64,000 nucleotides of DNA from PWXP01 sp040772845 (GCA_040772845.1 JAXGXG010000001.1:3844001-3908000), one strand, 5' to 3'; counted from the stretch's first letter, positions 52,569-61,456 are shown. A program made the numbers and translations. Notes: generated from the letters alone by a model not told the origin.

Positions 52569-52955
52569 TCACCACCAGGCGAGCAGTTCGCCCAGCCGGG
52601 CAAGAAAAACGATAACGCCGACCACAGCGGCGCCGGCGGCGACAACGAGCACGGCGGCGCTGCCGATGTCGAGCGCGGCGCCCAGGTTCGGGTCGTGCTG
52701 CTCGGAAATCGCGCGGGCCATGCGTTCCAGGGCCGAGTTGAACAGCTCCGCGCTGAGGACAATCGCAATGCACAGCACCAGGAGGCACCACTGTCGCAGG
52801 TCGGCGATCTGCATGGCGGCGGCCACGATCAGAACGGCCGCGCCGAAGAAGAAGTGGACCAGGAAGCTGCTTTCGCCGCGAGTGCCCAACTTCAATCCGC
52901 GAAACGCATTGCGGAACTTCGTGTACCAGTGGTTGCGGAGGTCGGCATCGTTCAT
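52569..52955 (-). CDS. dgkA: Diacylglycerol kinase family membrane protein
   Basis: 128 residues, three transmembrane helices. The family signature is ELFNSALERMARAI, with the catalytic Glu, preceded by the N-terminal amphipathic KFRNAFRGLKLG. It phosphorylates diacylglycerol or undecaprenol at the inner membrane. It lies 25 bp downstream of lptD on the same strand, so it is probably part of an envelope operon. Confidence 0.88.
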   Translation of the reverse strand: MNDADLRNHWYTKFRNAFRGLKLGTRGESSFLVHFFFGAAVLIVAAAMQIADLRQWCLLVLCIAIVLSAELFNSALERMARAISEQHDPNLGAALDIGSAAVLVVAAGAAVVGVIVFLARLGELLAWW

Positions 52956-52980
52956 GGCGCGCCCTTGGGGATAGCCATCC

Positions 52981-55900
52981 CTATTCCAATCCGTAAAGCC
53001 CGGCGGGGTCCACCCTTGCGCCGCCGAGCCGCGTCAGCTTGCTGTTGGGCAGGAATCGCGGTTCGATTGCAAAGTTCACACCGACGTTGTCGCGCGCGGC
53101 GTTCACGTGGAATCCGGCGCTGATCATCAGCGATTCGCCGATTCGCGTAATGGTGAAGTTCTGGCCGAGGTTCTCCTGCTTGCGCACGTCGAACGACGTG
53201 CCGAAGGTGGAGATCCATTTCGGGCTCATCCGGTAGCTGTACGACATGCTGAGCACGCTGTGCCGGATCGGCCCTTCGAGCAGTTGCATTCCGAGATAGA
53301 GCGATCCGCGCGGCGGGCGGGCAAGGAAGGCGCCGAAGCTGATCAGTTGCTGCCCGTCGCTGAAGAAATCGAACAATCCATCCGAGACGAACGTCAGCCG
53401 ATCGCCCACGTGCCAGCGGAAGTTGTAGTCGAGCAGGCCGGCCATCGCGCCGTAGTTATCGCGTTCCTCCTTGGGGAACAGCGAGATGTGCGAATCGAGC
53501 ACGACCCAGTCGATAATGCGCCGCGCGCCGGGCCGGCCCCGCTTGGTCTGCCAGCGCTGCTCGGCCCCCAGCCGGAGCAGCATCAGGTCGTCGGCGACTT
53601 CCGTGCTGGGCGAGGCGACCCAACTGGCCAGCCCCGAACGCACGGCGTAGAACCGCTCGTCGAATTTCGCCGGAATACCTGGCGTACCGAATGTGTAGTA
53701 CGGCATGCGATTGCGGAAGGCCTCGATGGAATCGTCGTCCAGCGGATCGTAAAGCGGCAGCAGTTCCAGATCGCGGTTCGCCTCGGCCGCGAAGAATTCC
53801 GCCTCGAAATTGACCTTGTGCGCAATGCCGTGCACGTTCCACAGCTCGCTCTCGATATTCGGGTTGGCCGTCCACATGGGCATGTTCGCGCGGACGCCCA
53901 TCTGCCAGTAGGCGCGCTGAAGATCGTCGCCGTTGATGTCCTGCCCCCAGTGGGCCAGCTCGCCCAATGCGTAGGGAACAACGCGAACGGGCCCGAACTG
54001 GAACGGCCAGTCGATCTCGTGCCGCGTGGCCACGCGCTCGCCGCTGGCCGCGACTTCCCAGGCTTCCGCCGTCCATCGGGCTGCCTGCGTCGGATCCTTG
54101 GGCGCATCACCCGGCTGCAAGCGAGCATAGCCCACACTGGAGTGCTCGTACCAGGTGAACGCGTCGTTCAATACCGACTGGCCCAGCCAGAAGTGATCGG
54201 CCCGCGGCAGCCAATCGGTTTGTGTGAAGAACGGGTTCACCCGGACGTCGGCCGTAATGCTCCACGACTGATTGCCGAGAAGCTGCTTCAACTCTGCCCC
54301 GGTCGTCTGGTCTTTGAACTGGTCCCACTCGTTCTCGAAGTACTCTTCCAGGAAGTTCCGGTCGCTGATTACGCCGGCTTCCAGAGATAATTGCAGGTCG
54401 TGCGGCAATTGGTGCCGATGATTCCAGCGGAGCCGATAACGATAGTCGGTTTCCGGAGCCAGATTGCGGCGCCCGGCGCCCAGCGAATCGAGGCCGTTGT
54501 CGTAAATGCCCCAGTAGTCGGCAATCCCACCCGAGGCGCCCGAAAAACCCAGCATGTTCGGCTGCTGATATACAAACGTGGCGCCGTGGCCCAGCCCGCG
54601 TTTGCCCAGGTAATCGAGCGAGATGTCCCAGTTCGTCCCTTCCGGCCGATTGCGGATGCCAAGCAGTTCGTAGGCGTTCCACGTACTGAGAACCTGCATC
54701 CCGTTGACCCGGTCGTCGCGCAACTGCATGTTGCGGATGAAGAACGTCGGGTCTTGCACGTCGGTGGCGAACACGGGCCAATAGAAGACGGGGATCGGCC
54801 CGAGGAACAGCAGGTTATTGCTCGCCGTGACCGTTTGCTGGTGCTCGACTACCTGCTCGCCCGTGGTCGGATCGAGGATCGGTTGTCCGGTAAACGGCTC
54901 GACGGCCGGAAGCTGAATGTCTTCGAACTCGATATCGCCTGCCTGCACCCGATAGCCAGGCTGCCCCATTCGGCTGGACGTAATAAACCCGTTGCGTGCG
55001 AAGTAGCGGTCGCGGCCGAGCTGTTGGACCACGTCGGCCTTTAGCCGGATCAACCCCCGGTATTGCGGGGCCGGCGTGAGCATGTCGCCCTGCAAGACCG
55101 TGCCCACGTTGTTCGGCACGTCGAAGTACATCTTCTCTGCACGAATGATGCGCTGCCCCTGGCGGAAGACGATGTTGCCCTCCATGTAGACTTCCAGCGG
55201 CGTCGATTCGTCCTGCAGAGTCTGACCGGTCAGGTCCGGCTCTTCCGAACCGCGGGTCCATAGGACAAGCCGATCGGCACTCACATCGATCGAACCGAAC
55301 CGGTCCAGCCCGTCAACGAGCAGGTTCACTCCGGAATCGACCACGGCAATCCACTGCTGCGTTGTCGGGTCGGGAAACCATTGTGCCTGAACCGGGACGT
55401 CACCGCGGGGAAACATGCGAATCCGGCGAGTACCGCGAGGCAAAGCTTCCACGACCAGGGGCGGTTGAACGCCCTGTGCTTCGCCCGAATCGGCGACCAC
55501 CGGCTGCAAACCGGCTGCCGGGGCAGGCATGGTTACGGGAGCGGGGAAGGTTGCCGGCGCATCCTGAACAGGGCTGGGCTGCATGGCCGCTCCCCTCGGC
55601 TGCCGCCATTCGGCCAACGCGCGTTGGTATACCTCCGGCATGGTGTCCGGCTTGCCGGCAATCCGCGCAACCTGGACCTCCACCTTGGCTGCCGTTTGGA
55701 ATCGGCCAAGCCAGGCCCGATCCGTTACGCGGCCGAGCACGTCGAACTGGACGTTGACGTCGCCTTCCAGATAGGCGATTACTCGGCTGAGGCCCGGTTC
55801 GGTCGGAGCCGGCCGATGGATCCAGACGAGGGCTTCCTTAGCCGCTCCGACGGTTGTTCCCTGCTGCAGACGGCAGTTGCCCCGCAGCAGCCAGACTTCA

Positions 55901-56097
55901 TAGGCGCCTTCCTGCCATTGATTGGCGGCGTCGGCCGAAAGGAGAATCGGCTGGACGGAATCGGCCGGAGGCATGGCCACCGCCGCGAGGCACGAGACGG
56001 TCGCCGGTAGCGAACACACGTAACCGGCCAGCACTGCTGCGAGACACAGCGGCAGATACGTCCGCCGCCTGCGAGTCGCGCCGCCCTCCGCGCGCAC
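52981..56097 (-). CDS. lptD: LPS-assembly protein LptD (OstA-like outer-membrane barrel)
   Basis: 1038 residues from a GTG start at 56097. After an N-terminal hydrophobic signal region (about 14-40) comes an OstA-like beta-taco part (SADAANQWQEGAYEVWLLRG, VYMEGNIVFRQGQRIIRAEK). The long beta-rich C-terminal half (TTVTASNNLLFLGPIPVFYW-type junction, then alternating strands such as LSMSYSYRMSPKWISTFG) is the barrel that inserts LPS in the outer membrane. A Pro/Ala-rich linker is at about 175-205. It supports a gram-negative envelope. The 312 bp to the PII gene hold no gene. Confidence 0.85.
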   Translation of the reverse strand: MRAEGGATRRRRTYLPLCLAAVLAGYVCSLPATVSCLAAVAMPPADSVQPILLSADAANQWQEGAYEVWLLRGNCRLQQGTTVGAAKEALVWIHRPAPTEPGLSRVIAYLEGDVNVQFDVLGRVTDRAWLGRFQTAAKVEVQVARIAGKPDTMPEVYQRALAEWRQPRGAAMQPSPVQDAPATFPAPVTMPAPAAGLQPVVADSGEAQGVQPPLVVEALPRGTRRIRMFPRGDVPVQAQWFPDPTTQQWIAVVDSGVNLLVDGLDRFGSIDVSADRLVLWTRGSEEPDLTGQTLQDESTPLEVYMEGNIVFRQGQRIIRAEKMYFDVPNNVGTVLQGDMLTPAPQYRGLIRLKADVVQQLGRDRYFARNGFITSSRMGQPGYRVQAGDIEFEDIQLPAVEPFTGQPILDPTTGEQVVEHQQTVTASNNLLFLGPIPVFYWPVFATDVQDPTFFIRNMQLRDDRVNGMQVLSTWNAYELLGIRNRPEGTNWDISLDYLGKRGLGHGATFVYQQPNMLGFSGASGGIADYWGIYDNGLDSLGAGRRNLAPETDYRYRLRWNHRHQLPHDLQLSLEAGVISDRNFLEEYFENEWDQFKDQTTGAELKQLLGNQSWSITADVRVNPFFTQTDWLPRADHFWLGQSVLNDAFTWYEHSSVGYARLQPGDAPKDPTQAARWTAEAWEVAASGERVATRHEIDWPFQFGPVRVVPYALGELAHWGQDINGDDLQRAYWQMGVRANMPMWTANPNIESELWNVHGIAHKVNFEAEFFAAEANRDLELLPLYDPLDDDSIEAFRNRMPYYTFGTPGIPAKFDERFYAVRSGLASWVASPSTEVADDLMLLRLGAEQRWQTKRGRPGARRIIDWVVLDSHISLFPKEERDNYGAMAGLLDYNFRWHVGDRLTFVSDGLFDFFSDGQQLISFGAFLARPPRGSLYLGMQLLEGPIRHSVLSMSYSYRMSPKWISTFGTSFDVRKQENLGQNFTITRIGESLMISAGFHVNAARDNVGVNFAIEPRFLPNSKLTRLGGARVDPAGLYGLE

Positions 56098-56409
56098 CGA
56101 AAGGGTGCGTGCGCGCGTCCCGACCGCGGCGCACGGGAAAACGACCCGACAATGCCTCCTGTCAATGCTCAGCAGACCAGCATCCTTGCCTCACCCGCGC
56201 CTGCCTTCCCTGGAATTTGCGGGTGTGCGCTTCTGCGCAAAAGATGGAATCATTCCTCATGGGGAAAAGGCGTCGACTTTCGAGCGGCGGGATTATAGAT
56301 GCCAACGTCAGGTCAAGCAAGGCAGGTTCGGGCGCGATTCTACCGCGTACGGGTGGCATTTGCATGGTTTGCTTGCGACGCAGCCGAACCGCCTGCCAGG
56401 TTCGGACAC

Positions 56410-56730
56410 TCAGAACTCGATCGGTTTCTCTGCGTCGGGCACGGTCGGGACGAAGAAGACCTTGCCGTCGCCCATGCGGCCGGTGCGGGCGATCTCGATG
56501 ACCTTCCGGGCCACGTCGTCGGCCCAGGCATCGTCGACCCAGAGCGAAATCTCGATCTTTGGCAGAAAGGCCAGTGAGTATTCGCTATCACGATACTCGT
56601 CGAGATAGCTCTTCTGGCGGCCGTATCCCTTCACTTCACAAACGGAGCAGGCTTCCAGCGGCGCATTGCTCAGCGCATCGAGCACACGCTCTGCGAGAAA
56701 GGGCCGCACGATCACAATGAGTTGTTTCAT
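56410..56730 (-). CDS. P-II family nitrogen-regulatory-like protein
   Basis: 106 residues from the ATG at 56730 (ATGAAACAACTC). GlnB-type fold: KQLIVIVRPFLAERVLDAL, T-loop region KGYGRQKSYLDEYRDSEYSLAFLPK, then the B-loop signature TGRMGDGKVFFVP. The T-loop keeps a Tyr at the uridylylation position (SEYSL) but diverges around it. It should bind ATP/ADP and 2-oxoglutarate or another effector. No amt or glnA gene is nearby, so its target is unknown. Confidence 0.85.
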   Translation of the reverse strand: MKQLIVIVRPFLAERVLDALSNAPLEACSVCEVKGYGRQKSYLDEYRDSEYSLAFLPKIEISLWVDDAWADDVARKVIEIARTGRMGDGKVFFVPTVPDAEKPIEF

Positions 56731-56911
56731 CACACCGACCAATGTACCTTCCGCAGCAGCATTCGGCAAGAAAGGGAGGGCGGCGCGTGGGTGCGTGACG
56801 CGAGGGCGGAAGGATGGAAGAGAAGGTGTCAGGTGAAAGGTGTCAGGTGTCAGGTGTCAGGTGTCAGTAACGCGCTGGCAAGGTGCATCCCACCGCCCCC
56901 GGGCGCGTTTT

Positions 56912-56988
56912 CGCCGAAGGCGATTTGTACCGTAGCCTGGGACAACGTCCCAGGACATGGCTGGCTACGGTACGAATCGCCTACGGCG
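56912..56988. repeat. Long dispersed hairpin, 'CGCCGAAGGCGAT' element (complete copy)
   Basis: The left arm (56912-56937: CGCCGAAGGCGAT, then TTGTACCGTAGCC) pairs with 56963-56988 (GGCTACGGTACGA, then ATCGCCTACGGCG), about 23 of 26 bp. Inside, CCTGGGAC-AAC-GTCCCAGG (56936-56954) is a perfect 8-bp hairpin. Related copies: 62936-63101 (with an insertion), 63222-63264 (left half) and 16750-16796 (one arm). Confidence 0.8.
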
Positions 56989-57122
56989 AATGTGCGCGAA
57001 TGAATGGCCGTTGGCGCGTAACGCAGGGGGCCGGGAAACCGGAACGCGCCGGCGCGGTGCGCCCTATCGCCCCCTGGGGATGGGCTGGGACTGGGCTGGA
57101 TGCTATGATGACGGGGCAAAAG

Positions 57123-57176
57123 TTGGAGTCCCGGCTTTCGCCGGAAACGCCATACCGCCTGAAGGCGGGACTCCAA
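57123..57176. repeat. Three-way-junction hairpin element (complete copy)
   Basis: The outer 11-bp stem TTGGAGTCCCG (57123-57133)/CGGGACTCCAA (57166-57176) encloses two hairpins, CCGGC-TTTC-GCCGG and CCGCC-TGAA-GGCGG, so it folds as a perfect three-way junction. It lies 68 bp before the cdsA start. Copies: 59540-59592, 40440-40490 (partly degraded), 58150-58206 (degraded). Confidence 0.82.
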
Positions 57177-57244
57177 CAATGGCGGCCTGCACCCAGAAAC
57201 GCCGGGGCGCCAAGAAACTCCACCGTCCCCCTGCCGGTATTGCG

Positions 57245-58120
57245 ATGCTCCGTTGGCGACTGTTGCTTGGAACCCTGTTGATCGCCGTCCTGGGCGTACT
57301 CTGCTGGCTGGACCACCAGGCATCCTTGCCCGGGCTATGGCTCTTTCCGGTCGCCTTGGTCGCCGTAGTTGCGGCCACCGGAGAGGTGCTCGCCCTGGCC
57401 AATGCCACCGGCGTCAAACCGCTGCCGGCAACGGTCTACGCCGGTAATGTCCTGCTACTGACCAGCAGTTGGATACCGTTTGCATGGCAGGAATCGACCG
57501 ATGCGGCCGCCGGAACATGGCCCTTGCTGGTTCTGGCGCTGTGCGTTCTGCTGGTATTTGCAGGCGAGATGGCCCGTTTCCAGAAGCCGGGGGGCGGCGC
57601 GACAGCGAATGTGGGCATGGCATTGCTGGCCCTTGTGTACGTGGGCATGCTGGTAAGCCTGCTCGCTCAACTCCGCATTCGATGGGGCATGGGCGCGCTG
57701 ATTTCCCTGCTGCTCGTGGTGAAAATGGGGGATATTGGCGCGTTTACCGTGGGACGTCTGATCGGCCGGCATAAGATTGCGCCGGTGCTGAGCCCCGGCA
57801 AGACGCTGGAAGGCGCAGTCGGCGCCCTGGCCTTCTCGTGTGCGACGTCTTGGGCAGTCTTCCATTGGCTCGTTCCCTGGATGGCGCCTTCGACGGCCGG
57901 ATCGACGCCCTGGTGGGGATGGCTCGCCTTCGGCCTGCTGGTGGCAATTGCCGGGATGGTGGGCGATTTGGCCGAATCGCTCCTGAAGCGCGATGCCGGC
58001 CGGAAAGACTCCAGCAGTTGGATGCCTGGCTTCGGCGGCGTGCTCGACATTCTCGATTCCATCCTTCTGGCCGCGCCCGTCGCATGGTGCTGCTGGGCCC
58101 TGGGAATCGTCGGGTCGTAA
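57245..58120 (+). CDS. cdsA: Phosphatidate cytidylyltransferase
   Basis: 291 residues from the ATG at 57245; upstream in-frame starts lie in the repeat elements. It makes CDP-diacylglycerol from CTP and phosphatidate in the inner membrane. It has seven or eight hydrophobic helices. Near the C-terminus is the family signature: KTLEGAVGALAF, GMVGDLAESLLKRDAGRKDS and MPGFGGVLDILDS (the S-x8-KD-x-PGxGG-x-LD pattern). It is flanked on both sides by copies of the three-way-junction element. Confidence 0.9.
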   Translation: MLRWRLLLGTLLIAVLGVLCWLDHQASLPGLWLFPVALVAVVAATGEVLALANATGVKPLPATVYAGNVLLLTSSWIPFAWQESTDAAAGTWPLLVLALCVLLVFAGEMARFQKPGGGATANVGMALLALVYVGMLVSLLAQLRIRWGMGALISLLLVVKMGDIGAFTVGRLIGRHKIAPVLSPGKTLEGAVGALAFSCATSWAVFHWLVPWMAPSTAGSTPWWGWLAFGLLVAIAGMVGDLAESLLKRDAGRKDSSSWMPGFGGVLDILDSILLAAPVAWCCWALGIVGS

Positions 58121-58149
58121 CGCAACCGGGTGCGACGGGCAAGATCGTT

Positions 58150-58206
58150 GCGGGCCCGGCTTTCGCCGGAAAGGCCCAACCGCCTGACTCGGAAGGCGCG
58201 ATTCCA
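58150..58206. repeat. Three-way-junction hairpin element (degraded copy)
   Basis: Keeps the CCGGC-TTTC-GCCGG hairpin and an 'ACCGCCTGACTCGGAAGGCG' variant of the second hairpin, with a broken outer stem. It overlaps the end of the gap between cdsA and the DUF8091-like gene, which it nearly fills. Confidence 0.6.
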
Positions 58207-58209
58207 ACT

Positions 58210-58893
58210 TCACGCCGCCTGGCGGACACGTTTCGTCCAGCGATAGAGCAAGGTGTTGCCGCGTTTTCCGGCTTGGCGAAACACGCCGGTCTTTCGCAAG
58301 CAGTAGGCAATGCGCTGTGCTTCCCAGCGTCTGATGCCGAGTCCTTCGGCCAGGTCGCCCGTATCGAAGGTTTTGGGCAGGGGGCATGGGATCAAGGCAG
58401 CCAGATCGGTGGCGCGGCGGAACCGGAAGACGTCGGTAATGGCAACCAGTCGCTGGTCCTCGATCTGGAAATCGCCGGCGCGCCATCGGCGGCGTCGGCC
58501 GTGCCCGGGGTAGCGGTACTCTTCGATCTCTACCAGGGGCGCCTCCAGGATGAGCCGCCGATGGGGAAAGACGTTCAGGAAATGGATCAGGTCGTTGAAC
58601 AGATCGATGGGCCGCCCGCGTTTGGGACTCAACCGCCGGCCCACAATTTCGCCGCCACGGCGATCCTGCTTCACCAGCGTCTTGCGGACCACAATGGGTT
58701 TGACCACCGACACGCGATGCTCGGTCAGCAGTTCCGCCACCTTATCGCGAATGGCCGCCAGTGCCCCATGCTGAATCTCGATGAGCCGCCCGCCGGCGAC
58801 GGCATCGATTCGGTAGGAACCGATCGGCACCTCGCACGACTGGGCGTCGGCGGCGTAATGGTCTTTCAGTGCGCGATGCAGCGAGGTTTCCAT
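58210..58893 (-). CDS. Nuclease-fold-like protein of the DUF8091 type with winged-helix end
   Basis: 227 residues. The N-terminal core (SLHRALKDHYAADAQSCEVP, then YRIDAVAGGRLIEIQHGALA, then VVKPIVVRK) has the spacing of a PD-(D/E)xK nuclease: Asp in RIDAV, Glu-Ile-Gln in LIEIQ, and a following Lys. The middle contains RPIDLFNDLIHFLNVFPH and EIEEYRYPGHGRRRR. The end (TFDTGDLAEGLGIRRWEAQR) looks like a winged helix. I recall this family only as an uncharacterised domain in planctomycetes and related bacteria. A role in DNA processing or regulation is inference. Confidence 0.6.
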   Translation of the reverse strand: METSLHRALKDHYAADAQSCEVPIGSYRIDAVAGGRLIEIQHGALAAIRDKVAELLTEHRVSVVKPIVVRKTLVKQDRRGGEIVGRRLSPKRGRPIDLFNDLIHFLNVFPHRRLILEAPLVEIEEYRYPGHGRRRRWRAGDFQIEDQRLVAITDVFRFRRATDLAALIPCPLPKTFDTGDLAEGLGIRRWEAQRIAYCLRKTGVFRQAGKRGNTLLYRWTKRVRQAA

Positions 58894-58929
58894 CCGTGGT
58901 GTACCTGCCGGGCGACGTAGGAAAAGGCG

Positions 58930-59490
58930 TCATTCGGCCTTGGGCGGTTCGATTCCGAAATCGCGAATGGTGAACAGGCTTTCCAGCGGGTAACCTGCCT
59001 GTTTGAACGCCTCGGCGCCCCCTTCCATCCGATCGACGATGGCCACGACGCGGGCGACCTTCAGGCCGAACGCCTCGACCCGTTCGATGGCCTTCAGGGA
59101 CGAGCCGCCGGTGGTCACAACGTCTTCGACGATGACCACCGTTTCGCCCGGCCGGACCGGTCCTTCGACATACTGGTTCGTGCCGTGGCCCTTCGCCTCT
59201 TTGCGGACCATGAACCCGCGAATGGGCAAGTCGCGCGTGCCGGCAATGGTAACCACGGCGGCCGTAATCGGATCGGCGCCGATGACCATCCCGCCCACCG
59301 CGGCCGGCAGCTCGTACCGGCCAAGCAGATCGAGAATCCCTTCACCCACCAGCCGGGCGCCGACCGGATCGAGCGTCACCTGCTTGCCGTCCAGGTAATA
59401 CTTGGCCTTCTTGCCAGACGCCAGGGTGAAGTCGCCGAACCGCAGGGCCTTTTCGAGGATCAGGGCTTTCAGTGCGTCGCGGTCGTACAT
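58930..59490 (-). CDS. pyrE: Orotate phosphoribosyltransferase
   Basis: 186 residues from the ATG at 59490; the 45 bp of frame upstream lack a ribosome-binding site. It joins orotate and PRPP to OMP in pyrimidine synthesis. Signatures: FTLASGKKAKYYLDGKQVTL, MVIGADPITAAV, RKEAKGHG, and the PRPP-binding loop VVIVEDVVTTGGSS. Length is normal. It is followed 37 bp downstream by the DUF8091-type gene on the same strand. Confidence 0.93.
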   Translation of the reverse strand: MYDRDALKALILEKALRFGDFTLASGKKAKYYLDGKQVTLDPVGARLVGEGILDLLGRYELPAAVGGMVIGADPITAAVVTIAGTRDLPIRGFMVRKEAKGHGTNQYVEGPVRPGETVVIVEDVVTTGGSSLKAIERVEAFGLKVARVVAIVDRMEGGAEAFKQAGYPLESLFTIRDFGIEPPKAE

Positions 59491-59539
59491 GCAGGGCTCC
59501 GAGATAGAAGAAATGACGAATGATGAATATGGCAACCCG

Positions 59540-59592
59540 TTGGAGTCCCGGCTTCAGCCGGAAAGGTCGAACCGCCTAAAGGCGGGACTCCA
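59540..59592. repeat. Three-way-junction hairpin element (copy)
   Basis: TTGGAGTCCCG (59540-59550) with CGGGACTCCA (59583-59592) encloses CCGGC-TTCA-GCCGG and CCGCC-TAAA-GGCGG. The tetraloops differ from the 57123 copy (TTTC, TGAA) while the stems are kept. Confidence 0.8.
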
Positions 59593-59690
59593 GCCATGAC
59601 GGCCTGCCCATGGAAACGGAGGAACCCGAATGATAAGGCTCCGGCGGCGAATGTCAAGCGTCCTGTTGTTCAGGGGGCGGCAAGGCGGCG

Positions 59691-61133
59691 TTACCGCTGG
59701 ACCACCACACGAGAGCCGACCGAAAGGATTCCGTACACGTCCTCGATATCGCGGCGGTCCAGCCCGATACTGCCGCGAGGCGCGTTGCGTCCGATATTGC
59801 CGGGATCGTTCGTGCCGTGGATGCCGAGGGAGGTGGACTGGCCGATCCGGTCGCCCAAACCGAGCCACAGACTCCCCAGCGGGTTACGCTGGTCGCGCTC
59901 GTCGAAGGTCGTTCCGTCGGGGCCGTAATAGGTGGGGCTAACGCCCTTGCCGGTCACAATGTACGAGCCCTCCAGGTTCGGCTGGTCCGGCCCGATGGTA
60001 ATGGGAAACCGGCCTGCGTACCGCCCGCCGAGCATCATGGTTAGTTCGTAGTCGTCCAGATGAACGATGGCGTGGAAGGGGCCGCGCACGACCTTGAGTT
60101 CCTGGCCCGGCCGCACGCCGCGGGGATCGCGAATGCCGTTGATGTTGGCGATCAATTCCGGGGGAACCTGGTGCTGGTCGGCAATCGTCTGAAGCGTATC
60201 GCCCGGGCGCACCACATAGGGCTCTTCCAGAAGACTCTGCGGCGAATAGATGACCGTTCCGGCCAACTGGTCGAGTAGCTGGACGATCTGCTGCCGCTGC
60301 TGTGGACTGAGCCCCGGATTGCGGTAGAATTGGCTCAGTGCCAGATGCGCTTCCGCCAGCTTGCCTGCGTCCAGCTCTCGCGACACCTGATCCATTAACT
60401 GCTGGAACGACTGCTCGATATCCGCATCCGGGCGCATCGGCCCTTGCGGCGTCCGGGTTGCAGGCGCAGCGGCCGATTCGTTCGGCCCGGCATACGGAGG
60501 CGCATCGCCGATCGGATCGGCGCCGGGTCCGCCGGGCTGTGGCGCCAGGCCTGCCGCCGATTGGGAGGACGGCCATGCCGGCGCATCGTTGCCAGGCGGC
60601 GTGGAATCGTCGCGTAGCGCGACGGCAGGCAGCGGAGATTCGGAAATGCCCTGGGTGCGGCCTGCGGATGCCGGCGATCCGTTGGCCGGATAGGCCGGGG
60701 CGCTGGAATAGGCGGGTGCGTCGGGATAGGCCGAGGCGCTGGGCGCTGGGCCGCCGCCATAGGCCGGGGCCGCCGACTCGTAGCCGCTTGGCGCGACGAC
60801 GTTGGCCGCAGGTCCGTATGGCGAGCCCGGGGGGTCGGTTGCCGAAGATGGATAAGGCGACGCGCTGGGGTACGAGGTCGATCCGATCGGAGACTCCGGG
60901 GCCATGGAAAACGACGGCGCTGCCGAGGCCGCCCCGGGGGCGGCTCCGAACGGGCTGGTGGAACTGGCCGCGCCAGGCATCTGGACCAGAGGCGCATCGG
61001 TCGACGGGACATCTATGCCTGCAATGGGCGCCGGATCGCGATCCGTCTCGGGCGAACGCGACAGGGTCGTGTAGACGACCACCAGCGCAAGCCCTAGGGC
61101 GCCAAGAATGAACACCGGTTTGAATGTGTTCAC
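59691..61133 (-). CDS. L,D-transpeptidase (YkuD)-like protein with LysM and Ser in place of the catalytic Cys
   Basis: 480 residues: a membrane anchor (about 7-24); a long Ser/Pro/Ala/Gly-rich linker (about 30-230); a helical region (about 240-295); LysM (YVVRPGDTLQTIADQHQVPP at about 300-345); then a YkuD domain (about 350-478: VTGKGVSPTYYGPDGTTF, LGDRIGQSTSLGIHGT). The YkuD catalytic motif is S-H-G-C-I-R-[LM]; here it reads P452-R-G-S455-I-G-L, so the nucleophilic Cys and the Arg are both replaced while the upstream His439-Gly-Thr is kept. It should bind peptidoglycan via LysM; transpeptidase activity is doubtful unless Ser455 substitutes. Confidence 0.85.
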   Translation of the reverse strand: MNTFKPVFILGALGLALVVVYTTLSRSPETDRDPAPIAGIDVPSTDAPLVQMPGAASSTSPFGAAPGAASAAPSFSMAPESPIGSTSYPSASPYPSSATDPPGSPYGPAANVVAPSGYESAAPAYGGGPAPSASAYPDAPAYSSAPAYPANGSPASAGRTQGISESPLPAVALRDDSTPPGNDAPAWPSSQSAAGLAPQPGGPGADPIGDAPPYAGPNESAAAPATRTPQGPMRPDADIEQSFQQLMDQVSRELDAGKLAEAHLALSQFYRNPGLSPQQRQQIVQLLDQLAGTVIYSPQSLLEEPYVVRPGDTLQTIADQHQVPPELIANINGIRDPRGVRPGQELKVVRGPFHAIVHLDDYELTMMLGGRYAGRFPITIGPDQPNLEGSYIVTGKGVSPTYYGPDGTTFDERDQRNPLGSLWLGLGDRIGQSTSLGIHGTNDPGNIGRNAPRGSIGLDRRDIEDVYGILSVGSRVVVQR

Positions 61134-61180
61134 GATCGTCCTCCTTGACGATGCTACAATTCCCTCATGGGAGTCATAGG

Positions 61181-61456
61181 ATGAGCCACTATCTGAACTT
61201 CGATTCGCCTGACGACGAACTCCGCGACAACGAGTATCCGGACGAACCGGCCGAGGACGACTGGGATACGGACACCGTCACCTGCCCGCACTGCGGGGCC
61301 GAGGTGTACGAAGACGCCGTCCAGTGCCCCGAATGCGGCAACTACCTCACCTTTTCCGGCAGCCCGCTGGCCGGCTGGCCCGTGGTATGGCTGCTGCTTG
61401 GGCTTCTGGGTATTGTCGCCACGGTGCTGGCCGTAGCCGGTTTGCTGGGGCGCTAA
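61181..61456 (+). CDS. Small zinc-ribbon membrane protein
   Basis: 91 residues from the ATG at 61181, preceded by GGGAG; a longer frame from 61124 is unlikely. An acidic N-terminus (DSPDDELRDNEYPDEPAEDD) is followed by a zinc ribbon with two Cys pairs (CPHCGAEVYEDAVQCPECG) and one C-terminal transmembrane helix (WLLLGLLGIVATVLAVAGL). Such small membrane-tethered zinc ribbons are common and uncharacterised in this phylum. It is divergent from the LysM/YkuD gene with 47 bp between. Confidence 0.75.
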   Translation: MSHYLNFDSPDDELRDNEYPDEPAEDDWDTDTVTCPHCGAEVYEDAVQCPECGNYLTFSGSPLAGWPVVWLLLGLLGIVATVLAVAGLLGR

